Part shown: positions 21,901-32,770 of the stretch, piece after piece | How positions within the stretch are numbered: position 1 is the first letter of the stretch | Layout of the letters: each line of letters starts with the position of its first letter | DNA from: Sipunculus nudus | Taxonomy: Eukaryota > Annelida > Sipuncula > Golfingiida > Sipunculidae | Reading direction: 5' to 3' | Assembly: GCA_026874595.1 (NCBI GenBank) | Contig: CM049322.1 | Coordinates: forward strand, 55,464,386 to 55,528,385 | Length of the DNA: 64,000 nt | Translations under genes and position numbers: made by a program | The notes under the pieces: model-generated | Database searches by the model: none | Told to the model about the DNA's origin: nothing | What the model saw: the letters and a program-made list of their open reading frames with translations, nothing else

Positions 21901-22880
21901 CGGGTGGTATAACAAAATATTACACGGACTAACATGTGACAATATGTAGGATGTAGGTCATACAGTACACATTCAGAAACAAGAGAAGCAAAGAAGAAAG
22001 AGCTCTTGAGTTGTGTAATAGTCCCGAAATTGATATAATCCATTCAATAATTTAAATAATAAAAAAATATTATTGTTTAAAGGGGTAAAATGACAAGAAA
22101 ACAATTGTATCATTATTCCTGTAATGTGAAATATATGAAATAGTCATTTGTAACAGAACCAAAGAATGTTCGTCATAGAATATTTATGCATATGGCAACA
22201 TACACATTAGCAGAAGCAAGTACTTTCATTGTAAATTTAGTATAAGTATTTTGTCTATTGCTTTACTTGTATAATGATGAAAAATATTATGTGTATGATG
22301 CCAATGATGCAAAATTAATAAATATATGACATTTCAGTTCTAAGTCAGGAACAAAAAAAAACGCTCTTGAAATGGAAAAGAATAAACTTATTAGTAATCT
22401 CACTGTGCATAAAGCAATTAGGAACAACTTAATATAAAATTAAATGAAATACACCACATACAAGCATAGAGATATGTTTTGCTTTCGCGATTTACACGGC
22501 ATGTAGAAGGAGAAAGGGGCATACGACTTTTCTATATTTAGAAAAAAAATAACTTAAGACGAACACCACATTAAAACACAGGGAAATGAATTTATGGAGA
22601 AGAAAATTTAAATGATTGCAACAACTACATTTGATTTTTCTACAGTCATGCAATCTCAAATGTATAAATAGGGATAAACTGGCTATGATTTCCTAAAATT
22701 TCGAAAAATTTAAAATTTACAGGAAAATAGCTCGAGCCAATTTTTTTTTTCAAGGAGCGTTTCAAAGCACTAATAGACCCAATGGAGATGTATTTAACGA
22801 ATATAGACCAGTCCTATGAAAAGAAACGTTCTTTCTCATGAGACTGGTCTATGTGTAAAAAGACTCGCAGTATTTACGCC
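21900..22880. other. Non-coding region with a hairpin
   Basis: Partly alignable to 31440-31560 (GGGTGGTATAACAA against GGGTGGTACAACAA). Otherwise unassigned AT-rich DNA. Holds the hairpin at 22804-22852. Confidence 0.5.
22804..22852. repeat. Near-perfect inverted repeat (hairpin)
   Basis: ATAGACCAGTC pairs perfectly with GACTGGTCTAT, and the inner TATGAAAAGAA pairs with TTCTTTCTCATGA with one bulge. This gives a stem of about 23 bp around a 3-base loop. The loop is too small for a usual microRNA precursor. Confidence 0.7.
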
Positions 22881-23480
22881 ACTTAAAAAAGAAATATCAA
22901 ATACAACCTCTTATAGTAACAAACCTCTTGTTAAACGGCCCAATTCACATTGACCAATCTGGTTTTGTCCCGGAAACTTATTTAGGTAAAACCCCCGTAA
23001 AATAGGGATGTTCTAAATATAACAATATTAAATAAATCATTAAATAACTATTTTTACAGAAAACATTGGAAATGGTTTAAATAAATATATTTTTAACGAT
23101 TTAAAATGTTTTATAGTGATTTAATTTGTATGGAGAAGAATGTGTATGTGTTTACAAGCGAACGTGGGGGTCATCAAGATTTCACATGCTTCCTTATGTG
23201 TTTATATCTTATGGGAGGAATAAAGGAGCTTGCTTCTGGATTTACATGATGTATAAACGTTATAAATGACGAAAACATACCACTTTACTACATGGTATGA
23301 CATTAAAAACAGAACACTTTATTTAGATTATCATTATGACACATTTCTCTCCATGTTTTTTAATAGAACACAATTGATTTATATAGAACATACCAAGCCA
23401 ATAGAAATCTCTCCTCTTACTGCAGAGTACTATGGCTTGTTAAATATAAACCTATTGAAATAAAAGATATTTTTTTTACG
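22880..23480 (+). repeat. Array segment U, first occurrence
   Basis: Two parts match separated places downstream. 22890-22990 matches 31580-31680 (AACAAACCTC.TTTTAAACGG). 23120-23470 matches 34340-34680 (GGGGTCATCAA, CATTCACGACGAAA/AAATGACGAAAAC, ACTGCAGAGTACTATG). The frame open here at 23266-23463 has stops in the 34.4 kb relative, so it is not a gene. Confidence 0.75.
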
Positions 23481-24715
23481 AATTATATTTTCTTACACAT
23501 AATTATATAAAATATAAGATGGCTACTATAATGATCGAATACGCTCATACAAAAAAACTGGCAAGTTCATTTATAAACATAAAAAAAACTACTGCCTTTT
23601 CTGAGCAAACCATCTTTCACAAACAAATCTTGTCAAGGCAACGGAAAAAAGCTACAAACCAAGCTATGCTTTTCGGAATAGGCATACATTCTTTACTTAC
23701 CGAATCGTTACAGCACATTATGTACATGCAAAACATGTAAAATAAGGATTTCGTGTTTAAAATATTTCAACGGTTATTAATATGAATCGTATATGGGTGT
23801 TATGTATTTTATGTAGGCGTGGCCTTCTATCACAAAATTTGTATGGTGTGGCCAAAGAACATGTTAAGTGATACCAACACCCGGCGTGAAGGGGTGAGTG
23901 GAGATCATAAAGTACTTGGGTCTAGACAACCAGTGAGTGCAGTTGGTTTGTTGAACATCTTAATCACAAAAAAAAACACTCAGCTACAGGCTGGATGAAC
24001 AGTGGTTCGTAGCAATGGGAATTTGCGATGGTGACAGTACATGTATATGCGTTAATGGCTTTGTCTTTATTTCATATTAAAGCATATTATTTAGAACTAT
24101 TTGTACCCCTATTTACATAAAGGTGCATGGATGCATATAAGCTTGTGTAATGATGCGTATACATTTGTGTATAAATGAGTGATGCGGTTTAACCGACTGT
24201 TCCCCAATATACCATGACAATGCCCTGTATACTGAGACAGAGTGTTTGCAAGTGTTGCTGTAAAGACACATCGAGGCGTAACATAAAAAAAAGAAATAAG
24301 AAATGAGCAAGTAAACGAGTCACGTTGAGGCGAACCTTTTCATAATGTCATAAATAGTTTCACTGCATCGTGCTTTCATGAATTTAAGTTTTATTGTGTC
24401 CTAAGAGAAGGACCGTTGATAACAATTCTAGAAGCATGTTGTAGCTATGAAACAAACCTATTGTAGGGGCAGGAGTTTGTTAATTGAATTAGGCAAACCA
24501 AGACTGGTAACCCTGTTAGAACTATTTTCCAAAGACACCGGACCTAAGTACCCTATGGTCCCTATATATAAATTGTATTTGTGTATAATAAAATAAACAG
24601 GTGTATTTTCTGTAGGTTTGTTTTGTTGTATTTTTTGCGTAACGTCTGAACTGGCAAATTAAGCCAGAAACGTGTACCAAGGAACGTAGGTTTTAAGAAC
24701 TGATGGGTCACATCA
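23480..24715. other. Non-coding region of unit 2
   Basis: No gene recognised. 24300-24420 resembles 34770-34830 (TGCATCGTGCTTTCATGAA against CGCATCGTGCATTCATGAA). The rest appears unique in the window. Confidence 0.5.
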
Positions 24716-25120
24716 AAACATAAAACCACAAACTATATGCACAGAGTTGGTTTTGAAAACAATAATTATTGTGTGCCTTCATGGTCTGTACTAAAAACAG
24801 AAATAATTATTGACAAAACGGCACCGCGAAAGCACCAACCCACATACCATATGTTCTTAAAATATTTGGAACACAAACAGTGTTGTTTTGCACACGATCT
24901 CTCCCACACAGGCCCATATGCTCCTAGTTATTACTGTCATAACATTGCTAGTGGGCGTCTTTTCAAAACGCTGGAATCACAATTATGAGGGCTCATACAA
25001 TTCAAAAGTATTGAGCTGCTGCCAGCTCTGAGTGTTTTGTTTAGAGATTTATGTATATGATGAAAATAAAATGAAGCATATATTATATGGAAACCAAACA
25101 TCCGAGTATGCATTCCAGCC
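24715..25120 (+). repeat. Array segment A, unit 3
   Basis: Relative of the other A segments: CATACCATATGTTCT, CTCTCCCACACAGGC, GTGGGCGTCTTTTCAAAACG, GAGCTGCTGCCAGCTCTGA. An ATG at 24919 opens a 37-codon frame with a hydrophobic start (LLVITVITLLVGVF), followed by KRWNHNYEGSYNS. It is preceded by an acceptor-like CACACAG. Confidence 0.8.
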
Positions 25121-25379
25121 TTACTTCAAACTCTGGAATAACTTGGGGTTTACTTAATGATTTATCGATAGACATATCCAATATTACACCAGAAAAATGA
25201 CTGTATTCAACAAACTTTAAATCGAATGTAACCTGAGACATCTTACCATTAAAGAATAATATTGCGAGGATAACGTTACAGAAAGAATCATTATATATCA
25301 CGAATACTGCTTGAGAAATAACGTTATAATATCGATTATATCTCATCATATTAATGCCACATAACATAACTTAATTCAA

Positions 25380-25660
25380 TAAAGTAAGAGAGAAATGAAT
25401 ATATTATGTGCTTCAGGGTTTTATCCTTGAGCACCGTGTACACCGACACAGAGTTTGGTTAAATACATCTCTAATGTCAGTAGATTAATGAGATTTAACG
25501 GTATTTTCAACATGATGTGTTCAACGATTTGTAAGCTGATAGTTTCACAATTATAAGGGCAGCCCTTGTCTTCCGAGGCACGTGGTATCTCATTTTCCTC
25601 TCTGGTAATGGGATTTATTTCATGATGGTATAATAAGTGGTTCACAGGCTTTTACCTTGG
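25380..25660 (-). repeat. Array segment G, unit 3, with conserved minus-strand frame
   Basis: The minus strand is open from 25645 to a TAA at 25421. It includes EDKGCPYNCETISLQIVEHI, then MLKIPLNLINLL and VGVHGAQG. The same peptide pattern appears at 35.6-35.8 kb and 39.0-39.2 kb with many synonymous changes. No acceptor with a pyrimidine tract was found. It may be a relic exon or a retained domain of an unrecognised element. Confidence 0.6.
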
Positions 25661-26040
25661 TGAAACATTATCTTTTTTTTATCCTACTTCCCCTGGTAGT
25701 CATTCTAGGACTGTTTAATGCCTCCCGCCAAAAGCGTGAGTGTATACAGAATATATAATTGAGCAACTATACTGGTTATTATAAAGTTACGAGACATGAG
25801 AGAACCAGTATTTTGTTAGGAAGCGCGCACTCTCACTATTAAGTAACTATATGCAATCAATGGCTAAAAACCTCAAACATATGCTGAAATTTGTCATTAT
25901 GCTTTTATCATTTTTAACAATATTTTGTTTCTTTAAAGCTTCCCCTGTGTCTACCCTGTAATGTGGTGTCAACAAACTTTAGAACACAGAAAAACAGTAC
26001 ACCGAAAGGTAATATTGGATATAATAAAACAAAGCATAGT
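25660..26040. other. Non-coding sequence before the foldback element
   Basis: TGTGGTGTCAACAAA at 25962 matches TGCGGTGTCAACAAA at 39880, so this is shared array sequence. No gene. Confidence 0.5.
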
Positions 26041-26850
26041 CGCTATTTTGCCGGTACAGGTAAAATAGCCTATTACACATAAATGTCAATTTTGCCAATA
26101 CAATAAAGACAGAAACTGTAACTTTGATATTTTCATACATCTAATTGCTTACATTGGGCCACTCATTTATTAAGAGGAGGTGTATAAGCAAGTGTTCCTG
26201 CTATTATGGTCACATCATAAAAGTGAGAACTGACTTAATTAGGTGGATTGTTTGAGTTGTTTCATAGTGGTTACACCTTCAAAGAGGACTCTGCAGAGAG
26301 AAAGGCAATGAAAAATAAAATGTTTTAACGCTAATTACCTTTTGTTCTTTTTATATTCATAGTCTACAACATATTTTATGGTTTGCATAACCGGTTATAT
26401 AGCCTACTGGGCTATGGTTATGGATAGTCTATATGAATATAGTTTCGTGTATTCTCATATGCAAAAAAAAATGATTATAAATACGCTTATTACGTCCTGT
26501 GTTTATACAGAATCTACAACATTGGTCACAGATTTATCACATAACACCAACTGAGACTCAAACAGCCCGCCTAATTAAGTCAGTACACTCTTTCATGATG
26601 TGACCACAGTAGCAAAAACTCTTAAGTGTCTTAGAAATCTTATTTTCTTAATATGAACTCACGTTTAAGGTCGTGCAAAGGTCTTAATAATGCAAGGCAT
26701 CCTGACATGTTAGCTTTTTTTAAAATTAATGATACAATCAAAGTTATTGTGGGTGTCTCTATTCTACAGAAAAAATAGACATTTGTATGTAATAGGCCAT
26801 TTTACCCGTACCGGCAATACAGCCTGCTGGACGGCAAAATAGCCTCTGCC
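26041..26850. mobile_element. Foldback (long inverted-repeat) element
   Basis: The left arm (26041-26274) is an imperfect inverted repeat of the right arm (26523-26850). Matching stretches include GCCGGTACAGGTAAAATAGC against its complement at 26795-26825, and TGGTCACATCAT...GACTTAATTAGG against its complement near 26565-26620. The middle (about 250 bp) has no coding frame. It interrupts the array between segments G and T: units 4 and 5 lack it. It looks like a non-autonomous DNA transposon with long terminal inverted repeats. Confidence 0.75.
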
Positions 26851-27230
26851 TAAAAAAGAATTAAAGCGAAGAAAAGTTTTCTTATAATATAATAGCAGAC
26901 TCATTTAAACTATCTAAATTCGTATGTGTAGGCATTTGTATGTGTATATATATATGTGTGGGTGTATATAGATATATGTATGTATTTATATGCATATGTG
27001 GGTTTAAGGGTATACAGGAAAAATATGCGAATACAGAATAATGACAAATAAGGATTTTTTTCTATGACTTTTATGTCTTATGTGTTATGTGGAAATTACG
27101 TTTTTGATGCTTTATGTATATGTGTTTGTGAAATAAAAAAATTTATAACGTAATAACAAATGCCAGCTGGTAAAAATTGGCCAAAACATAAAAGTAGTAT
27201 CAGATATAAAAATTTCCCTAAAATATTAAT
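26850..27230. other. Non-coding sequence with TA/TG-rich run
   Basis: A mixed TGTATATA-type simple repeat lies at 26928-27005. Nothing else recognised. Confidence 0.5.
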
Positions 27231-27690
27231 AGCAGCAGGTAAGAAAATATAAGCCATAATATAAAAGCAGTTACTAAAGGAAAGCTTCGCAGGCACTTTT
27301 TTTTTTATCTAAAACCAAGTAGTCTTGTTAACGGAGTGCTGGTATTAGCCAAATATGGCAACTCATAAACTACTCTACAGGGACTTACATTACCTAACAA
27401 AAACAATGTACTGGACCTTGCATAGAGGCATTGGTCATGACAGCAAATTTATGTGCCCTAAAGTATTTCCTTGCATTCCCATACGAGACTTGATCAGGAT
27501 GGGGTTGTGAATACTGTTAAGGACAAATATGAACTATGTCTCTGGAAATATAATCCCAAGATAAAATCAATCAATGACACAATAATACAGACTGTAACGC
27601 ATACATTTAGGCCACAGTAACCTCGATTCACATTAAGAAAGAGGGCTCATCAGACTTTTCTCAAAATAAATGTGATCGACCCAAACAATT
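27230..27690 (+). repeat. Array segment T, unit 3
   Basis: Matches 36050-36390 (GCAGGTAAGAAAA.ATAAGCCATAATAT, GAAAGCTTCGCAG, AAGTATTTCCTTG, AAGATAAAATCAATCAATGA, CTCAAAATAAATGTGAT) and, for its first part, 40230-40400. No protein-like conservation seen. Confidence 0.8.
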
Positions 27691-28080
27691 GAAAACTAAT
27701 TGCGCCCTGCTATGTACCACAGTAACTGCTGGAGTCTGCCATGATTAAAAGGGCAAAGAAGTTGCATTTTCACAGCAATGCCGTTAAGGTAGCTAGATTA
27801 TACATCACAGCAATCACGTTTTATGGAAACGTTTCGAGCTTTCCCGAAATGCATTACTCAGAACTTTCAATTCCCTCGCAAAAGCTAGATCTCTCTCATT
27901 TATAACGCTCACGTTGACTGAAAAAACAAAGACTTTTTTTGCATATACATATTTCCATTATTATCATTATCCGGGTGTCCCATATATCATAATATTTAGA
28001 TTAATTAACTCTCTTTTCAGACTCAACTAACAGAATGGCATAAATGGCATTAAACAATGGCATATTACTCTCTCTCTAAT
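27690..28080. other. Non-coding, unit-3-specific
   Basis: No gene or repeat recognised; includes short CTCTCT runs near 28070. Confidence 0.5.
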
Positions 28081-28110
28081 AATATATGTATATATAAAGA
28101 TATATATATC

Positions 28111-28162
<52 letters not shown>
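28079..28162. repeat. (TA)n microsatellite
   Basis: Long TA tract with minor interruptions, at the position equivalent to 36531-36620 in unit 4. Confidence 0.95.
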
Positions 28163-28166
<4 letters not shown>

Positions 28167-28219
28167 CTGTTTACCAGTAGAATGTATTTGACTATAGGTA
28201 CACACTCTCATATATCATA

Positions 28220-28790
28220 CTGTTATTTACGGGAATCTGTTTGTCTGTCTGTCCGGATTCATTCGCACGCTAGGGATCGCACGGTCGTCAAACTTCGTGG
28301 GAGGGTGCATCTTGGTCCGGGGAAGAACGAGTTTATATTTTAGCCGTTTAGTCAAGAAATGGCCTTAAAATCGATAAAAATCTTATGGGTTTAATACCTG
28401 CGGTGTGCCATGGCCATTCTCACATATGCGCCCACGTCGTCCTGGGTCTCCTCTCGCTAACCAATCAAATCAAACCTGACATAGTCTGCCAAACATTCAC
28501 TACGCATCGGCCTTTTGTAAGCAGTCCGCTAAAGTCAACACAAATGAATGTTGTTGTGGGTTGACCGCTGGGACGAATTTAGACCGGGAACATCTTACCA
28601 CTGCCCATATCGGCAATATGTCCCCCAATTTTGGCAAAAGTGAATCATCTTGAGGGTTAATCGTTGTGACGATTTTTTGACGCGGAACATCTCACCCCTC
28701 GCCAAATCGGCAACATGTCCCGCAATTTGTGTCTGTGTATTTCAAACGCGCACGCCATGTCAGTGCTTACTCATAATTTAAGAAAAGTGT
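28220..28790. mobile_element. GC-richer interspersed-repeat-like insert with an internal duplication
   Basis: Absent from the equivalent place in unit 4 (between the TA tract and CGGTTCACTGCC). Contains GTTTGTCTGTCTGTCCGG and CATTCGCACGCT, a sequence style common in animal interspersed repeats. Two direct copies of about 75 bp, at 28557-28632 and 28654-28728, share GGGTT, GAC.CGGAACATCT, ATCGGCAA.ATGTCCC and CAATTT. No coding frame. Element class not recognised. Confidence 0.45.
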
Positions 28791-28832
28791 GGATGCAGGT
28801 ACTGATATGGGTACATTCTAGTATATAGAAAG

Positions 28833-28833
28833 T

Positions 28834-28860
<27 letters not shown>
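28833..28860. repeat. (GA)n microsatellite
   Basis: About 14 repeats at the left edge of segment S, which carries CT repeats on its right side. Confidence 0.95.
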
Positions 28861-28864
<4 letters not shown>

Positions 28865-28865
<1 letters not shown>

Positions 28866-29222
28866 TAGAATATACAGAAAAGTCGGTTCACTGCCAATTG
28901 GAATTCCTGTTTATACTAGTTTAATTTCTATATTCAATGAACCAGCATTCCTATTCATACACCTCTTTCTTTCCCTCTTATTCTCTCTCTCTTTCTCTCT
29001 CTCTCTCTTTCTATATATATTATACACATGTTTATGTATATATACGTATACTTATATGTAAATTTCTTTGAAATAAGTTTTTAAAACTGGTGTTATTTGT
29101 TTGTGTTGTGGACCTTCAATGTAAGCTCCTGCCTGTAAGTAGGTTCCGAATTCAAAACCTCGCTACTGACTACACCTTAAAATGTTTGGTGCCATTAGTG
29201 TCCGTAATTGTGAGCTTCTACA
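28865..29222 (+). repeat. Array segment S, unit 3
   Basis: CGGTTCACTGCCAATTGG, ATATTCAATGAACCAGCAT, a CT-rich run (28980-29010), GTGTTATTTGTTTGTG and CCTTCAATGTAAGCTC match 36620-36870. A shorter version is at 37738-37905. Ends in a TA-rich tract. Confidence 0.8.
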
Positions 29223-29299
29223 ATATATCTATATATTTATATTTATATATCATCAATAATGAAGCACACGGTCGACGGGAAAAAAATCATTTTTTTTAT

Positions 29300-29900
29300 T
29301 AAATTTGTATATGCCGTGCTCCGATATGAAGTAAACAAGGATGCCTATAGCGCTAATGTCGACACACTATTGTCAGCCGAATCTTCTGTTCGTCCTTAGA
29401 CCTCAGCTGATCACTAACCGAACCAACCCCCCCCCCCCGAGTATTACAATATCTAGGATGGTAAGCCTGTTCCTCTGATATGGGTTAAGTAGTTATTTTT
29501 GCTAGTCCTGCGCAAAAAAAATCGGAAAGCTAACGGATAAACAGATATGAGTTAAATTTGACATTCCCTGAGGTTATAATCTGTCCAATTTTCAGTGCCA
29601 CCCATTAAATAATATTAAAACTGCGTAATATGAGTAGAACAAAATGTCCAATCTGAGTCGGAAATCATGTTAAACTACTCATAATTCTCTCAATCCGTGT
29701 AGCTTATTTGATGCAAACTGCTCACATTGGTCATTTTCAAGTTTTCAGTATATACTTCTCACTGAGAGCATCATCATTTTGAGCAGTTTTTATTCATCGG
29801 GATCATCGGTTTATGTTAACAGTGTATATCTGCAAGATATGTCATTATATCGTCATTTTCTATAAAAGTGAACTTAGAACTTACATTTTTATTTTATTTC
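29300..29900 (+). repeat. Array segment R, unit 3
   Basis: ATGCCGTGCTCCGATATG, ATATCTAGGATGGTAAGCCTG, GGGTTAAGTAGTTATTTTTGC, GAGAGCATCATCATTTTGAG. Relative of 9598-10260, where the LINE follows; here no LINE is present, so this acts as the uninserted comparison. Confidence 0.8.
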
Positions 29901-30129
29901 TGAGCCATCCCATATTTTTTTCTTAAAAATGGGATGTATTTTTTTCAGTTGTTTTAAAACAACAATTATTACGGCATATTACGAGGATAAATGAACGAAT
30001 GTTTCTGAAAAATTACAGTGTGTTGACCACGTGTCTTCCTTAGAACATATCTGTGATGCCTTTTATTGTGTACACATGCACTCTTTTGGGTGCACACTGT
30101 TTTGATCATATTTTCGGTAGACGCGTTAT

Positions 30130-30530
30130 AATTGTGACGGACCTATCGTGCGTAAAAAAGCAATTGACTATCAACCGCGGGTTGGCATTGTTGGAAAACA
30201 AAATTATTGTTATAACTCTATTTCTGTGGTCGGGCCAGAGTGGTAATTCTAGTGACACATAGTACGCAGGATCAGCATTGTCAGCTGCTGTTAGATGTTG
30301 ATATATACCCACAACAGGTATTCATATACACATCGCAACTATAACGTATGGCGGATTATATGCTTTAAACAAGAACATTACCGTTTGTGCCAAACAGGTC
30401 TGCTACGAACGAACAACAACCACCTGTACAGTAAAGACATAACACGAGGTCATGCTGTATAATCAGGTTGTCGGAGTGTCCTTAACTTGTAACTCTCTGA
30501 GAGGTGTTTACTAGAGAAAAAAAACTAATT
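30130..30530 (+). repeat. Array segments V and P (first part), unit 3
   Basis: CAATTGACTATCAACCGCGGG, GGCCAGAGTGGTAATTC and CAACAGGTATTCATATAC match 37580-37740 and 44860-45030. GGTCTGCTACGAACGAACAA matches 38308-38335. No gene. Confidence 0.75.
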
Positions 30531-31032
30531 TGTGGAGGCGGGATTATAACGCCGCTCTGTGAGTTGTGGTAACTTGAGGCAGAATTATAACGCCGCGTTG
30601 TAAGTGCGTTGTGGATACCTGAGGATCGATTATAACGACGCTTTGTAAGTAGGACTTAACTGTGGATACTTGAGTCGGGATAATAACTCCGCATTTTTAG
30701 TGAGTTGTGGATACCTGAGGCAGCATTATAATATCATTTTTAAGTGAATTGTGGTTTCTCGAGGCAGGATTATATCGCTGCTTTGTAAGTGAGTTGTGGA
30801 TACTTGAGGCAGAATTATAATGCCGCTTTGTGAGTAAGTTAAGACAGGTGTATAACATCGCTTTCTAAGTAAATTGTGGATAATTGAGGCAGGATAATAA
30901 CGCAGCTTTGTATGTGAGATGTGAATGACTGAGGCGGGATTATAACGCCGCTCAATAAGTAAGTTGGGGTTACTTGAGGCAGGGCTATAGCGCCGCTTTG
31001 TAAGTACGTTTTGGATTCTTGAGGCGGGATTA
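30531..31032. repeat. 45-bp minisatellite, about 12 diverged copies
   Basis: Tandem units start near 30531, 30565, 30610, 30661, 30706, 30750, 30795, 30841, 30875, 30920, 30965 and 31010. The consensus begins TGTGGATACTTGAGGCAG, then GATTATAACGCCGCTTTGTA and AGTGAGT. The first and eighth copies are truncated. Other P segments (21294, 38440, 45270, 17285) hold only one recognisable unit. Since 45 is divisible by 3, parts of the minus strand stay open with a 15-residue periodicity, which I regard as a by-product. Confidence 0.92.
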
Positions 31033-31580
31033 AAAATAGGCCCTTGATCAGCATATTTTTTTTATATTTTGAATAAAATATAACACACGATACCTGTAGG
31101 CTTTTGGAAATATAAAACGACTATAAAGGAACTCAATTATAGGACCATGTCGACCCTGTTTAAAAAAAAATTTACTTTTTCATGGAACAACTGCATCTGC
31201 TTGATCAGGTGGTCATGATTACAAATTGACTGTAAGTATTATTCCATATTCATTTGCATACATATATTTGTTTAAAACGTGATTTCTCTAATTTATCTGT
31301 GTTACTAGAGTTGGGACTTTCTCAATGAAGACAGATTTTAGAAGGATATTAAATTAACACCGAGAATCGTGCCAGAAAGGCATATGACAGTCACTATAAT
31401 TTGAATCATAATTAAATATAAAAACAGAAATAAGATAAATAAAAATCACAAGAATCCCTACTTCCGGGTGGTACAACAAGACGTGACATAGAGTGGGACA
31501 TGATCATATATAGAATATTGGTCACACAATAATACAATAAAAAAATCGACTACTATCCATATCACTTGTTGACTTTAAAA
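31033..31580 (+). repeat. Array segment P (second part), unit 3
   Basis: GGACCATGT..AC and GGTCATGATTACAAATTGACTG, then CTCAATG...TTTTAGAAGGATAT match 45560-45760 and 21600-21830. No coding signal. Confidence 0.7.
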
Positions 31581-31870
31581 CAATTTCAGATGCAACCTCT
31601 ATTTACAACAAACCTCGTTTTAAACGGGATGATTCATACTGGTCAATCTAGTCTAAGCCATGGAATATATTTAAGTGATAACCTAAATCAAATAGCGGAT
31701 TTTCTCTACCTAACAAAAGTAAAAAATTCATCAGATATATTGCTTTTAACAATTTTAAAACAGCATTACAAAGCCCAAAAGTTTATGATAAATATATCAC
31801 AAAATGAATAAAAATGTTATACAGTGATTTAGTCTGTGTAAATAAGAACGGGTAGGTGTTTAAAACTGAG
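31580..31870 (+). repeat. Array segment U, partial
   Basis: AACAAACCTCGTTTTAAACGG and ATACAGTGATTTAGTCTGTG match 22920-23130. In unit 2 the following sequence is contiguous; here the continuation is found 2.5 kb away at 34330, after inserted DNA. Confidence 0.7.
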
Positions 31871-32500
31871 CGTATTAATGAAGAAACTTATCACTCCACC
31901 ACCAAACATCGTACAAAAATGTAAAATTTGAAAGAGTGGAGTCGCATAGGGGAAACAAAAAATATGACAGTAAATATATATTATATTTACACAGTTAGTT
32001 TTCAATACAAAATATCTAATAGTGCATCTTAATTTGTAATTATAAAGTGAACAGACTTAAAAGAACCATGATATTGTTACGAAAATACATTCACAAAATG
32101 CGCAATGTCACTATTAAATAACATTATGTTATCAATATATCGACTAGAGCTGTTACTGCAGATGTAATTTTTTTTATTTTTAAGAGAGAATTTTTACTTA
32201 ATTTACACTTATCTGAATAAATTCACACTGATGAGATAAGATTGTGTGAATAGACATCAATGATTGGGAGAAAACGAAACATACTAAAAGCAATGTTATT
32301 ACGGGGGGGGGGGGGGTTAACATTAAATATTACTATAAAATCTGAATGGCTTACCTTAGGCATATTTCGTATGGAGTATTCGAATGAGGTAGTGTAGAGA
32401 TAAATCCGGCCCATAATTCAAACAGTCTGCATTCAAAATGACACACAGTGTGTGTGTGAGTATGACGTCTCTATCTCTTTCTGTTTGTACCACGCGGCCG
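31870..32500. other. Non-coding AT-rich region
   Basis: Contains a poly-G run at 32304-32317. No gene recognised. Confidence 0.5.
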
Positions 32501-32770
32501 TGAACACAAACGCGTAACGCTAACATTAGCGACAGGACCACTATATAAGCCAAACCTACTTTTAATGTGTTTATGCTCTATAATACAATCCCATTCAACC
32601 TGTTATACTCTGATTTCAGCAGTGTATTTATTTTTGCAACCTTGTGCGCTGTCAGGCGAATCATACTCACATGACGGCCCCGCTCGAGCACCCTCATGGG
32701 CGAACCATCTGATGATGGTCCTTGTCGCACCAACAAAATTTCAATTAAGGGTAAAATAAAATGCATTTTT
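32500..32770 (+). repeat. Array segment Q, unit 3
   Basis: CACTATATAAGCCAA, TGTGTTTATGCTCTATAA and TGCAACCTTGTGCGCTGTC match 15875-16000 and 42095-42210. The minus strand reads AYIVVLSLMLALRVCVHG, a hydrophobic, signal-like run aligned with SYILVSVIIVTLSCVCA at 42.1 kb. Confidence 0.65.

Noticed and set aside
23266-23463. 65-codon frame in segment U
   Set aside because: The diverged relative at 34.45-34.65 kb has several in-frame stops.
30531-31032. CRISPR-like array
   Set aside because: Units are directly adjacent without unique spacers and the genome is eukaryotic; it is a minisatellite.
30839-31054. Minus-strand frame with 15-residue repeats
   Set aside because: It is the 45-bp minisatellite read in an open frame; not kept open across the whole array and absent in sister units.
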